From Diplosphaera chodatii (taxonomy: Eukaryota > Chlorophyta > Trebouxiophyceae > Prasiolales > Stichococcaceae): DNA of 64,000 nt. Every line of letters starts with the position of its first letter. The stretch's first letter is position 1. The stretch covers positions 2,394,222 to 2,458,221 of the forward strand of contig JAALGY010000008.1 in the NCBI GenBank assembly GCA_032358165.1, written 5' to 3'. The notes under the pieces were generated by a model. That model saw nothing but the letters and a program-made list of their open reading frames with translations, made no database searches and had not been told where the DNA came from. Positions 10,857 to 22,500 of the stretch are shown in pieces. The position numbers and the translations under genes were made by a program.

Positions 10857-13800
10857 ATGCTGAGGCGTACGCTGCCGAGGCCGCTGCAGCAGCCATGCAT
10901 GCCATGGCGGCTGAACGGTCCGGCACGCCGTCAGCACGCAGCAGCGGCAGCGACGCCACGTGCGATGTTGACACCACACCCTGGCAGACAGAAAGTGATC
11001 TGCAAACCATCAGCTTTCCTGGCAGACAATCAGCTGCACCAACGGCGGCGGCAGCGTGCATGCCGGGCCGCTGCAGCAGGCAGCAGCGCCGACAGCGCCC
11101 CTGGCTCGAGCGCAGGCGCGGCGACTAGTGACAGGTGCACGCTCAAGGCCTTTCCAGCGTGTAACCTGCAGTAAACGAGCTGCGCAAGCCGGGCGGATGC
11201 TTGCCGGGTTGTTTGGGTGCACGGCATTTCATTGTCAGGCCGAATGAATCCGGAGTCGTCCTCAGCCGTGCCTGTTGTGGCTCGCCGCACAGCTTGCTGA
11301 GTCGTCAGGCCATCACGAGCAGGGTGCTGGGCGTCAGAATCGAGGTGCGGGCGGGGGACACCATCGACGGCCTCGCCGCCGAGGTGGGGCTGCCGCGACA
11401 GGCGCTGCTCGCCGCCAACGCAGGTGAGCGAACTGGCAGCGACGCCCTCAGCGATGCAGCAGCACAGCATACCAGCAGCTTGCGCCCTGGGCAGCAAGCA
11501 GCGCCTCTTAGCACGCAGGTCCAGATGCGTGCACGTATGTCGGAGTGCGGAGATCAAGGTCGGTCATGGCATGATGTGTGCAGGGAGCCCCGACCTGACG
11601 ACAGGCGATGTGCTGGAGGTGGTACTCGGCAGGGCGGCCGGCGGCAGCGACGCCGCCGTGGCCTCACTGCTGCGCAGCCTCCCGGGGACGGTCGAGGACG
11701 CAGAGGCAGGGGCGGCAGCGCAGGTAGAGGCCGCGGCAGCGCAGAGCGGCGGCGGCGGCCGGCTGCTGACTGACAGGCAGGCGGCACGGGCGGAGAGGAG
11801 AGCGGCGCGCCGGCAGCAGCTGCAGGAGTTCCGGGAGGAGGCTCTGCGGCGGCGGTGGGACCAGCGGGCAGCCGACGGGGTGGTGGCGGAGCAAGGTGGC
11901 AGCCGCCGGCGGGACGCCGCAGCCGGCGCGGGGCAGCCTGGGCAGCCGGCTGATATGGGAGCGGCTGAAGCGGCGGTCGCGGTGCCAGAGGCGGCCGCCG
12001 CGGCGCCGGCGGCGCCGCCGGCGGGCGGCCGCTGGCGGGACGGCGCCGCTGGCGTCGTCAGGTGCATGGGGCTGCTGGGCAGACCCTGGCTGACGCATCT
12101 GTAGCTGTGAGCAATCATCATGGCACACTGAAGCGGGTCACTCCGCCTGATACACTGCAGCAGCAGCGCGGGTCACCCTGATGCAGTGCTCATGCGTGAT
12201 GTGCAGCTCCCCCACGGGCGTCGGCTTCCTCGCGGCGCTGGCGGCGGCGCTGCTGGGCTCCCGGCTGCTGCAGGCCACCGGCCGCGGCCGCGCCGCCGCC
12301 GCGCAGCGCGCAGCCTCGTCACCCGAGGAGGTGCGGTGCTGCGCTTTTAATTTAAATTTGGAATCAGTGTGCTTTTGATGGCGTGCTGTAGGAAAGAGCA
12401 GAGCTGATCAGATGGAGTGCTTCTGGACGCACTGGTGTGCAAAACAGGCACCCTTGCGTGCGACGTTCTCCGGCAGATCTACCTTCCGGGATCCTGGTCT
12501 GCCATGCTGCTTGACAGGCGATGAAGGCGGCGGCGGAAGCGGCACGCGACGCCAGTGGTGCAGCTGCGGCAGCCGACGCCGGTGACGCCTGGCCGTCTGA
12601 CGACCACATCCTCAGTGGGGGCCAGTCGGCAGCAGCCGCCACCGCAGCCACAGCACCCACCCTGGAGACGGCCGTGCCGGAGCCACCCGCGGGCAGGATG
12701 CCAGGACCCGGCGGCAGCAGCAGCGGCAGCAGCAGCGGCAGTGGAAATGGCACTACCCACCCTGGAGCCCACAGTGGAAATGGTGCCCAGGCAGCCGGCC
12801 CCGCAGTCGCCGCGCCCACCGCGCAGCCTGTAGCAGGCAGCAGCGGCGCAGCCGAAGCACCGGATCTGCGGTCAGATCAACAGCCTGCCACCGGTGCCGC
12901 CGCCGCCGCCGCCGCCGCCGGCAGCAGAAGCACCAGCACAAGCAGCGACGGCAGCCGCGGCGCCAGTGGCGCGCGCCCCAGCAAGGGTTTTGTGTTGGGG
13001 GCGGCGCCGGTGGACGCGAAGAACTTTATGGGGCTGCGGTACTTGGTGATGCTACGGGAGCAGGGCAGCGGCCGCGCGGTGGCGGTGTCGCTGCAGGGGG
13101 GCCTGGAGGCGGTGCTCGCATTCGAGGTGGGCTTTTGCATCGTTCCGCACCTTGCCCCTGCTGCCGGGTCGCCCGGAGATGCACTGCAATGGCTTGCGGA
13201 TATCTACTTGGCCATTACACTGAGCTATGCATAGCCGCGCCCAGCCACTAAACATGCAGCGCGCTGCTGCCGCCGCAGAGCCGGCAGGACGCGAACGGCT
13301 TCGCGGCCGTCACGGCTGCGGTCGAGTCGGAGGCGCCGGTGCTGCTGACGTTCCACAGCCCCGCCGACCTGGCGGCGCGCGTGGCGGGGCGCGGCTGCGG
13401 CCTGGTCTTCGTGCCCGCCGGCGCTGTGCAGGTGCCCTGCAGCGGGCCTTTGCAGTTTCAAACATGGTTGAGAGCACCTGCGCTGGCGGCTGGTCGGACC
13501 GATTGCTGGCTGCTGTGCCTTGCGTGGGCTTGTGATGACACGAGTCTGCCTGTGAAAGGCAAGCAGCGCGCGAGGTTTCAGCCAGGAGCTTTTGAAGTGG
13601 GGAGGGGCTGCTTCTGCAGGTGCGCGACGGCGACAGCCCCGCCGCGTTCTTCCGGGAGCTGTTCAGCGGCTGCCGCGTGCTCAGCACGGCCGCTGCCGCG
13701 GCCATGCTGCAGCGGCTGCGAAGCCCGGCGGCCTCGGCAGCAGGGCCGGCGCCTGCGGACGCAGCGCAGCAGCCCCAGCCAGAGCCGACGGCTGCGTCAG

Positions 13801-15240
13801 CAGCTGCGCCAACGGCTGGCGACGGCCAGCGGCAGCTGGAAGCAGAGGCTGGTGCAGCAGCCAGCGAGCAGCAAATCGCCCTGGGGCTCAGCTTCGAGCC
13901 GGTTGCTGAGAGCGGCACGGCTCCCGACGAGGTGATTCCTCCCCAGCAGGGCGGTGCGCACACTGCAGACGCCTCAAGTGAGGACGCCGCCCCAGCCGCT
14001 GCCGGCACCGTGATCGATGTGCCGGCAGACCCCAACAGCAGCAGCGTGAACGGCAGCAGCGGCGACGACAGCTCAGACAGCCAGGGTGTCGAGAGCCGCG
14101 GAACTGAAAGCAGCGACAGGCAGCCCGGCATCGGCCACCCCGGAGCGGCGGCACCACCTAGCGGCGCCACGCCCATCCTGCCGCCGGGTGCGTCGTGTGG
14201 TCGCCCTGCAGACCAGCAGATCAGTCTGCTCAGTGCACCATGAGCTGCTGTTCGGCCCTGCACGAGGAAGCTGCCTGATGTTTGGAGCGCCGCTGCACTG
14301 CTCGGCTGCTGCGACGCAGCAGCACGCCGTGCGTGATTGCGCGTTTGGCATGTCACCGCACGTGTCACTGACGCCATTCCTGGCGCACAGGCACATGGCG
14401 GGAGCTGCGGTTCGTGTGTGTGCCGCACATCAGCTACAGGGCGGATGCCCAGGCGTTCAGCTTCCTGACGGCGGACCTGGCGCTGCCGGACGAGCCGCCC
14501 GCCCGCCACGTGCTGGTGCGCTTCTTGGAGGCTGGGCTTTCAAGATGCCACCAGCTTTGAGTACTCAGTAATCAGGTATGATGCAGGGGCGTCGCAGACT
14601 GGCAGCCTGTGCTCTGTGTGCCACGTGCTGGTGAGCTGTTCGGAGGCTGGGCTTCAAGACGCCACCAGCTTTGCGTGCTTACTCGACAGGCGGACCTGCA
14701 AGGGCGGCCTACCTGATGGCCTGTGCAGCGCTGCCTTGGACTGGCTGAGCAGCAGCGTCAACGACAGCTGACGTGTGCCTGCAGGCCTTTGCGGACCGCA
14801 GCGATGCCCTGGCGACGCAGGCGGCCTTCCAGCGCGCGCCAGAAGCCTTCATGGCGCAGGTGGGCTGGCAAACACTGGTCGGACTGTTCTGACATCCTCC
14901 AGACATGTCTGCTGTCTGTTATCGTGCATCTCAGTCACACCTTCAGCGTCGTGCCCCTGAGTGTCCCCTGTGCAGTGCCAAGCCCTGGCTCCCTGCTTTG
15001 TTGCAGCACGAGCTGCGACATGTTATCCGGCGTGCCACCACGCCTTGAGTAGTCTCTGCATTGGTCACCCTGCAGTTGCGCGTTGAGCCGATGCTGCCGG
15101 CAGACGCGGCGGCGCTGGCGGCGGACTACGACTTCGACGGGCTGACGGTGTTTGCCGCCGGCGTGATGCGGCCCGGCATGAGCCTGGAGGACCTGGCGCA
15201 GCTGGCGTTTGAGGGTTTACGGGGGGACCAGGCCCAGTAG
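10857..15240 (+). CDS. LysM-domain membrane protein, large and low-complexity
   Basis: Ten exons (10857-11134, 11323-11423, 11584-12061, 12207-12330, 12518-13126, 13279-13431, 13620-14187, 14391-14515, 14785-14859, 15076-15240) sum to 2676 nt, 891 residues, with consistent phases. An Arg/Ala/Ser-rich N-terminus (about 90 residues, transit-peptide-like) precedes a LysM motif at about residues 94-142, split by an intron (IEVRAGDTIDGLAAEVGL, then SPDLTTGDVLEVV). LysM folds bind N-acetylglucosamine-containing glycans. A charged Ala-rich stretch, a hydrophobic helix at about 287-308 (GVGFLAALAAALLGSRLL) and about 200 low-complexity residues follow. The C-terminal half has blocks that look folded (FMGLRYLVMLREQG; EAPVLLTFHSPADLAARV; RELRFVCVPHIS) but which I cannot assign. 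Glycan binding and location are inference. Confidence 0.72.
14505..14684 (+). repeat. About 60-bp direct duplication spanning the exon 8 / intron 8 border of the LysM gene
   Basis: CACGTGCTGGTG, GGAGGCTGGGCTT and CCACCAGCTTTG, covering the splice donor of exon 8, occur in order at about 14505-14566 and again at about 14620-14684 inside the following intron. The second copy carries its own GTGAGC donor-like sequence. Confidence 0.7.
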
Positions 15241-15326
15241 TGCAGGGTCGATACAGGGTGCCTCATGGCCTGGAGGACCTGGTGCAGCTTGCACTCGAGC
15301 GGCTGCGTGGGGAGCAGGCCCTGTAT
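15184..15326 (+). repeat. Tandem duplication (~86 bp) of the last coding segment of the LysM gene
   Basis: The final codons (15184-15240, encoding LEDLAQLAFEGLRGDQAQ then stop) are followed by a diverged copy at 15270-15326. Conceptually it reads LEDLVQLALERLRGEQAL, with mostly conservative changes. Similarity continues into the sequence after each copy (TAGTGCAGGGTCGATACAGGG versus TAGAGTTGATCCAGGG). The annotated protein stops in the first copy. Confidence 0.7.
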
Positions 15327-16150
15327 TGTAGAGTTGATCCAGGGTCAGCGTGTGCGGTGAGCCTCAAGAGGCTCTTGAAGCCTCAAGAGCCGGAGTCTGA
15401 CACACTCAGGCAATGCAGAGTCCAGACACTGCGCAGATTGGGGCCTCTGGTGCCCTCTCTGTGCTGCCGCCTGGCGTGCGTGGCTGCTGGGTGCAAGACG
15501 CACTCTGAGGCGCCCTTGTGAGCCAGCGCTGTGTGGTCACATGCGGGTGGTGTGCCTGTCTTGCTACATGTTGCAACTATAGTTCCACTCTCTTAGGTGC
15601 AGCACCTTCAAATAAAGCAGCCTGAACAAAAGGACACGCCATCTAAGCAGAGCATATGCCGAATCGTACATGAAGACATGAGCAATACAAGGCAGGCAAC
15701 GTTCACCGCATTGCAGCATCCAGAAGTGCCGCCGAATGTTAATCGGCGGGGGTTCACTGTTTTCATGTGCCAGCTGGTGCGATCTGCGGTTCTGAGTGAG
15801 CGAACAGGCCGGCCTCGTCAGGGTGTTGCATTCGCCTGGTGTAGAATCCACACTTATCCCGGTATCAACTGCACCTGCATCTTCCACCAACATCCGCCAT
15901 CGCCTTCAACGGCCATGGCGCCAAGTCCAACGTGATTTCAGAACACGAAAGGGTAAAGCGCAGTACCAGGATGATTATCACCATTGTCCCATCGGTCATT
16001 TCCTCCTCCTGGCAGATTGTGAACGAGGTGTCCACTGCAGCCTGCATAGTCATAATGCATCCCTGTGCCGAGGTGTGACGGGTGCGCACTCGCAGAGGGA
16101 AACACGCGCTGGGTGCTGTACCTTCACTTGAGCTTGAGCGAGCAGGCAGG
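15327..16150. other. Intergenic stretch with a fragment of an F-box-family 3' end
   Basis: Between the LysM gene and F-box gene A. Apart from the repeat at 15594-15712, listed separately, I see no coding exon or RNA gene. Confidence 0.45.
15594..15712 (+). repeat. Inverted-repeat arm matching the 3' end of pseudogene B
   Basis: GTGCAGCACCTTCAAA, GCAGCCTGAACAA, GGACAC.CCATCTA, CATGCCGAATCG and ATGAAGACA.GAGCAAT occur here in the same order as in the reverse complement of 17770-17884. Estimated identity is about 85% with small indels. In the other arm this sequence is the stop-codon region and presumed 3' UTR of F-box pseudogene B. This arm may therefore be the remnant of a lost plus-strand family member. 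Confidence 0.75.
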
Positions 16151-17720
16151 ATGCAGCTGAGAAACGGGCGGAGCCGCGCCAGCCCACGGCCCACCCTGGA
16201 TCCTCCGCAGCAGGTGGTGGAGGCACTGCTGGCGCGTGTGCCCTTTCCTGAAAGGTGCGGGGTCAAACCGAGGGCACCTGTCTTGCCCAACCCCTTGCCC
16301 ACGCGAGGCTTTGCCATGCTTCTACCTTAAAAGGTAGGAGCATGGCATTAACAGCTTCGTTTATCGTTCGTGCAAACCAGGCGTCAGCTGCGCTGCAGGG
16401 TCCGGGCTGCGGGCGTGTGCCACGCCTGGCGCCAGCACCTGTCGCAGCCGCATTTGCAGCTGTGGCAGGCAAGCCTGGCGTTGGCAAGCCAGTGTATGTG
16501 CGGTGCCCCTAACAGTCAGCTACCATCTCACTTGGGTGGCTGTCCAGAGAACCGGCGCTTGTCAAGAAAGCTCAGCGTCAAGTGTCATTGTTGTGCAGGC
16601 GCTCAGTATCGAACATCAAGACAAGTGGGACACCGCAATCGACGAGGACGACGAGGTCACCCGTGACGACTTCGATTACGAGGCTGAGCGGCGGCTGCAG
16701 CTGTTTCTGCCGCTGCAGCGCTGGCTGTGGACCCACGGCGGCGCGCTGCTGCAGGTCCAGTGCAACACAGCGTTCAATACCATGGTGCGGGCTAGCATGC
16801 ACAGCAGCGAGTTCCTGCCACACAAACAGGTTCTGTTGGGATGTGTACGCTGCGCACAAGCTGTATGCAGTGAGCATGTATTCACGCATGTGCTCGCGGC
16901 ACAAGGACTCTGCACAGCCACAAGCCAGCTTGTGTGTTCCTGGAAGCATGGTTAACACCGAGCTGGCTGTGGAGGGTCGGCGTTTGAGGGTTTCAAAAAT
17001 GCAATGCCAGGCGCTGGCGGAGGACGGACTGCTGGCTGCGTTCTTGCAAGCCCTCGCTGCTGCTGCACCTTCACTCCAGGTGCATCCAGAGCACAGTTGT
17101 CCAGACTGAAGGCAGGGCGGCTTCAGGTGCCTCACAACGACTGGACAGTCGGACGATACAAATAGTCGCCATGCCGCCGCCTTGCTTGGCTCCGGTGTCT
17201 GTGCTCGAGTCATGCACGGTGCCTGCAATGCGGAAGACTGCTTGCATCTCATCGTGGTCATCACGTGCAACTGTTGTGACAACAGCTGGACCCTGAGCTG
17301 GCGATGATGGGGCTCATCCAGGCTCCGCTGCAGCTGCCAAGCCTCCCCAGCGCCTACGCCGAAAGCGGCCTCAGCCTGGACGACACAGTGAGCTCAGTCA
17401 GACTTCCAATTTTGTCTGCTAACCTGGTGTCTAGGCCGCCCTTTGCTAACACTAGCAGTGTTTGCTTGCTGACACTCAGGTGCACTTCCCGTGGCACATT
17501 TGCCTTGATCCTCGGGTTGCAACCGTGCAGCCTGCATGCGCAGGAGGTTGCGCTGCTGGCACAGCAGCGGGGTGCAGGCATGCCGCCCATCAGGGTTGTG
17601 GCGGACCTGCCCCAGTCGGACCAGTGGGCTGCTGTCCACGTGGACCTGCCCTTCGAGGCAGTGAACGAGGTGCTGGGGGTGCAGCTGGAGCGCAGCATCA
17701 TGCGCGGGGTGCCGACATGA
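16151..17720 (+). CDS. F-box protein lacking LRRs (cluster copy A)
   Basis: Six exons (16151-16254, 16399-16468, 16599-16784, 17011-17079, 17286-17387, 17544-17720) give 235 residues. Exons 1-2 encode an F-box (PPQQVVEALLARVPFPER, then RVRAAGVCHAWRQHL), which in known proteins binds SKP1 in SCF ubiquitin ligases. Exon 3 encodes the family block with LPLQRWLWTHGGALLQVQC. Exon 4 matches exon 4 of copies C and D. The next exon matches their penultimate exon, and the last carries the conserved PPIRV...LPF...LGVQLERSI tail. All exons coding for the LRR substrate-recognition part are absent, yet the frame is kept because the borders are phase 0. Intron 2 starts with GC. This could be a functional short F-box protein or an early-stage relic. 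Confidence 0.72.
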
Positions 17721-17769
17721 CTGCAGCGAGGCAAGTGTGCAGACTTTGAAGTTCCTTGTCGTTGTCGAG

Positions 17770-17884
17770 TTGGTGTTTGTTGCCTGCCTTGCATTGCTCG
17801 TGTCTTCATATACAGTTCGATTCGGCATGTGCTCCGCTGTAGATGGTGTGTCCTATTGTTCAGGCTGCTTTGAAGGTGCTGCAC
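17770..17884 (-). repeat. Inverted-repeat arm (3' end and downstream of pseudogene B)
   Basis: The reverse complement of this stretch matches 15594-15712. It overlaps the last codons of pseudogene B at its higher-coordinate end and continues into presumed 3' UTR. Confidence 0.75.
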
Positions 17885-20800
17885 TCTGCCACATTGATCC
17901 GGACCCCTGGCACAATGCTGCGGTCCATCTGCTCCCCAAGCATGTCATTGACCTTGCTGAAAGGCAGTTCCACATCCACCGCAGCCCACTCATCCGACTG
18001 GGGCATCTCTCGTACCACCCTGATGGGTCTCAAGCCTGGCTTCCGGCGCCGTGACAGCTCAGCCTCCTCCTGCAGGAGCGTGGTACAGTGTCAGCCCGGA
18101 GCCATGCTTGGTTGCTTGTGCGAACATACAGCCCAACAAATGTACCAGCCCTGTGGGCGCTGGTTGCAAGCGCAGCATTGAGCTGCTCGGGAAACTGATG
18201 CTCTTTGTGACATCACCGTGTGTAGGTCGCATGTAGTCTTGTCCCATTTGATGAGGGACCCGAACGTCTGCACTCTCGCCTACACCGGCATGCCATTTTT
18301 GTCCTTACTCAGGCCAGGCCAGTCCGCCAGCCTCTGCCAAGTGCTTTGCTCATGCAGCAGGGGACCAGCGCGGCAGCGTCAGTATAGAGAACAAAAGCCC
18401 CGTGTGCAAGGCGGACCGACATGCAACGTCTGTTGTCGTGCCTCATCAAGGGGCGCCGCTTCTCGAGCTTCCACCACTGGCAGCGCCAGTTGCTCCAGGG
18501 TTGGCATCGCGGCAATCGCCTGAAGAGTGTCGAACCTGCAGCAGGGTCCCGAACATCTGGGTGATGCCCATGGCATGAGCAATAGCACGCACACTGTGAC
18601 GCATGTCACACTCGCTGACTGTGCAACAGCATGGTGCGAAGGTGCTGGTGTGCGGCCAGCACAAATCACCATACTGATGCATACAACCGGACAGGGTGCA
18701 GTGCTTACCGGACAGAACATGTATAGAATTGGTTGGCCATGTCGTGGTCACACCGCAAGTCCAACCATCCAGGACGCCAGCTGCCCACAGGACACAAGCG
18801 ATACATGATCAGGGTATTGGTGACACCTCGGGCAGCTGGAGGCACGGCCATGCCAGCGATTCTGCCATGTGCTGCTGACAGCAAATGTGAACTGTCCCGT
18901 GAGGCAGATACCGTCCCCGGCGCATCGCACGTGCAAGCAGTGTGCTGAGCATGCTGCGCACTTCACATGCTGCGCACTTTGTGCAGGGGCGCTGCCGCCA
19001 GCTTGGCATAGCCGGCTTGCTGCAGTTTCCAGTTGTGCGACAGGTTGAGCAGCTGCAGCCGCGGCAGGTTGCACAGCCCCCGCTGGTACCGCAGGACGAT
19101 TGCATTGTCTCCGTTTGGTGCTGCCAGATGCCCATATGCAAATGCGAAGAACAGCCCGCATCAACGTCGCACCAGGTGCAGGCTGAGCAGGTCGGGCAGC
19201 GCCGCAGCGGCGGTGCAGATGTCCTCCAGGAGGTGCGTGCCGATTTCCTGCAGTCCGCGCAGCGCCAGGTGGCGCAGGTGCTGCAGCTGCGGCACACAGC
19301 TGGAGAGAAAGCCGTAGCCGTGGGAGGCGTGGTCGGAGTACTGCTGCCTGTGCGTGCTCAGCGGCGCCAGCACGAGCTGCGTCAGCCCCAGCGGCAGCCG
19401 GCCTGGCCAGTCCGGCAGCACCGCCTGCAGAGCATATGTACGAAAATCGCGCCTGAGCTCCTGGGTGGCGCTCTTTGTCTCCTCAGCTCCTGCGAATCCT
19501 TATCCCCTCAGCAGCGGTGATGGCCGGATGACTGGTGTCAAATCTGGGCTGTCGTTTGCCCCCAGGCATGTGCCACTGAGCATGCTCATTCAAGCACCCG
19601 CCCTCCTGTCATTCTGTGCAAAGGCACGACCATACCTGCAGTGCCTGCAGGGTCGTCAGGGTACTGAACTGATCCCGGAGCTCCCAGCCCTCCTCGCTTG
19701 CCTGGTCGAAGTTGGCCCTGAGGTTCAGCCGCCACAGCTGCGGGACCAAGCACACAGCTGGGCGTCGAGACGGCGTGCATCGCCCAAGGCCAGCCAGAAG
19801 CGGCCTGCTGACAAAACAAAACCACAGCAGCTAGCGCTACACCTGCACACTTTATGCTGGGCCTATGATGAGGGCAACTGGTTTGTAGTGCAGCAGGTCA
19901 ACGTGTGAAGCTGCAGTGCCAAGCGGACTGCACCATGCCGTAGGGCACGTGCATCTGCACAGACAGCTCTGCCACAGCAGTATCAGTGGGAGATCGTCCC
20001 ACAGATGAGCAGACGCAGCACCTGGGGCAGGCGCGGCAGGTCGTCGGGGGTGTGCCTCCAGCCGACGTTGTGCAGTGCCAGGCTGCTCAGCGGCGCGAGC
20101 CGCGTCATCGACGCCGGCAGCGGCTTCTCGCTCACCGCTACGCTCGACCAGCGCGGGATGTCGGCGTCGGCTGGGAGGTGGCCCAGCACCAACGTCTGCA
20201 GCACCTGCAGAAGGTTGTTGCAGGGACTGGAATTTGCGCAGTATGCCAACCCTGCAACATTGCATTGCAACCGAGCGCAAATTCCAAAGCTCGTTGGGCA
20301 ACATGTGCTGCTGCACAGCAACTATAGCGCCTGACTCGCACCAGTGTCCACAGGCAGCATGGGATGTGCGCACCGGGCACCTCTCGGCGATTCCATCCAG
20401 CAGTACCATGAAGTCTGGCGTCTCGGCCGCCAGGCGCTTGGGACCTTGCAGCTCTGCCACGGCTGCTGTCGTGTACCTACTGCTGTCGTCGTCCTCGACC
20501 GCCAGATCCTGTAGACACAGTGGCCAGGGCAGCTTAGAGTTGACGCACTTAGACCCTGGGGACGCAACAGCAACTCCTGTTGCAGCTTGCTGCGTCGGTT
20601 CTCAAGCCTCAGGCCCTCAACCCTACTCTGCGACAGCAGGCTCTCACATCATGCCACCACCGCTCACGTGCCTAGCTGCCCGTCCACATCATGTGCAGTG
20701 CCGCTTGGAACCCGCCCCCGAGCTGCTGTCACGGTGCCTCACCTGCAGCAGCGGCAGCTGGGTGAGGCACGCCACGAGGCGCACGTCCGACATATGCTGC

Positions 20801-21677
20801 AGCCCAACGCGAGCCAGCTGCCGCAGGCGGTCGCCCGTGCAGGCGGTGCCGGCTGCTGTCCGCCAGCCCCAAGCCCGCACAGGCAACCAGCCGCAGCGCC
20901 TGCATGAGTGCCAGCAGAATTGCGCACACCAGTGATGACGTTGCGCTATAAGTTTGCACTGACATGAACGGCAATAACGCAATGCGGGTATGCGAGACCT
21001 ATAGACCCTTCGTTCTTATGCACGTAAAGGTGCCTATGATTCCAGCCACACATTTTGTATGATGTATAGGTAAGGTCGACTGCACCTGCAACGAGGGTGC
21101 GGCTGCAGCCAACGCGGTCAAGACGGCCGCCGGGAGGCCATCCTCTGGATAGCCCTGCCAACAGGTCATCACGTGCATCATGAGTGGTGCTCTGCTCTTC
21201 GTATAATGAAATGTGCATCCGGTGACCACTTGCAGGTTGACTGCACACCAGTTGCATTCACTGCAGCATAAAGGTGCATCATGACGTGCTACAGGGTGGC
21301 ATACACTCATGCAGGTGACATTGTACCTCGGCGTGGATTGCCGTGTCGCACTGCAGCTGCAGCAACCCATGGCCGTGGCGCCACAGCCGGCGTTGCAGCG
21401 CCAGCAAGAACCCCAGCTGCCGGGCATTCCTGTCGTACTGGCTAGCGTCTGTCACTCCCCGTGATTCGCATGCTGGCTGCCTGTACACGCGTGACAGCAG
21501 AACCTAGCAGGCCCTTCTCCTCGCATCTGCAGCTGCTGGCGCCCCCGCCCGGGCAGAAGCAGATGTGACACACGCCAACGACGAATCCAGGTCACTGCTG
21601 ATCTCACCTGTCTTAGGAGCAGGCCGCGCTGCGACAGATGCTGGTGCCAGGCACTGCATACGGCTCCAGCCCTCACC
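17860..21677 (-). pseudogene. F-box/LRR pseudogene (cluster copy B)
   Basis: Minus-strand exons match copies C and D in order: F-box second half 21608-21677, the RRLWRHGHGLLQLQC block near 21327-21450, exon 4 near 21090-21160, LRR exon 20743-20899, then LRR exons near 20370-20500, 20020-20205 and 19630-19735, 19173-19424, about 19000-19060, about 18430-18530, and the tail exon 17860-18069. It is broken in several ways. The LRR exon 20743-20899 is 157 nt where C and D have 162, a 5-nt deletion that shifts the frame. The exon near 18740-18775 lacks 2 nt relative to D and reaches a stop. No exon encoding the first half of the F-box is recognisable upstream. Convergent with A and head-to-head with C. 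Confidence 0.78.
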
Positions 21678-22500
21678 CTGTGCCATGACCAAGTGTTTGC
21701 ATACCCATAGAGCATGGCAGGGTGTGCCTCCAGAACAACGCGTGTGCATGGCACCAGGAGGTGCTTGGGTGAAGGGCGGGTACGTGGTGCAATTGTAACA
21801 CGCCAAGCTGCGAGGCAGGTATGACACCGCCGTAGCCGTAGTATGCCTGCGGTGCTACAGACGGCTGCTGCTGATATGAGTAGGTGCAGCGACTTGCGCC
21901 TTTGTGCCTATAGACGATGGGTACTCTTGGTTGCTTCTGTTGACCCTCTTCACCGGCTCTTTTGATGGTCAATGCCTCAGAGATATCTCATACACAACTT
22001 CCAACAAGCCGTTTTGTACTCTCCAGTTGAAGTGGTGCAGGGGTAGACATACTGCGGATCTGCAGCAGTACGATGGTACGACCACCCTGTGCTCGGTGAT
22101 TCTGTGTTTCTGTCAAGGTGCAGCTGCACACAAGTGCAAAGGTCTTCCTGTTCAGCAGCAAAATTGTCCAGGCTCGGTGTCTGCAGTGCCATGCAATCCG
22201 CAACAGTGCTGTCGGTGATCCATACGCCACATGATCGAGGGTCGCTAGATGAGATCATCAGGATACGACCGGTTGCAACCATGTGCATCTGGTGTTTGGA
22301 TTCCAGCAGACAATTTGCTTGACTCACCTGGTGCTTGAGGAACCAAGCCGTTCCGCTCAGAGGCCCGGATAGTATATGTTTGTCATCAGGCTGGTCCTTG
22401 GACTCAGAGCTGCAACCATCTGAGTTCGCTACAGTGTCGGACAGTGAACGGTTCACCATAGGCAAACAGCAGCCACTCAACAAACGTCCAGACTTAGAGT
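21678..22500. other. Intergenic region between head-to-head copies B and C
   Basis: I searched here for the missing first F-box exon of copy B and did not find one. The right part must include the promoter of copy C. No other gene is evident. Confidence 0.45.

Noticed and set aside
13310..14509. 399-codon minus-strand open frame
   Set aside because: It lies opposite LysM-gene exons 6-8. Its composition is a GC-rich antisense shadow with no family resemblance, while the plus-strand exons keep phase.
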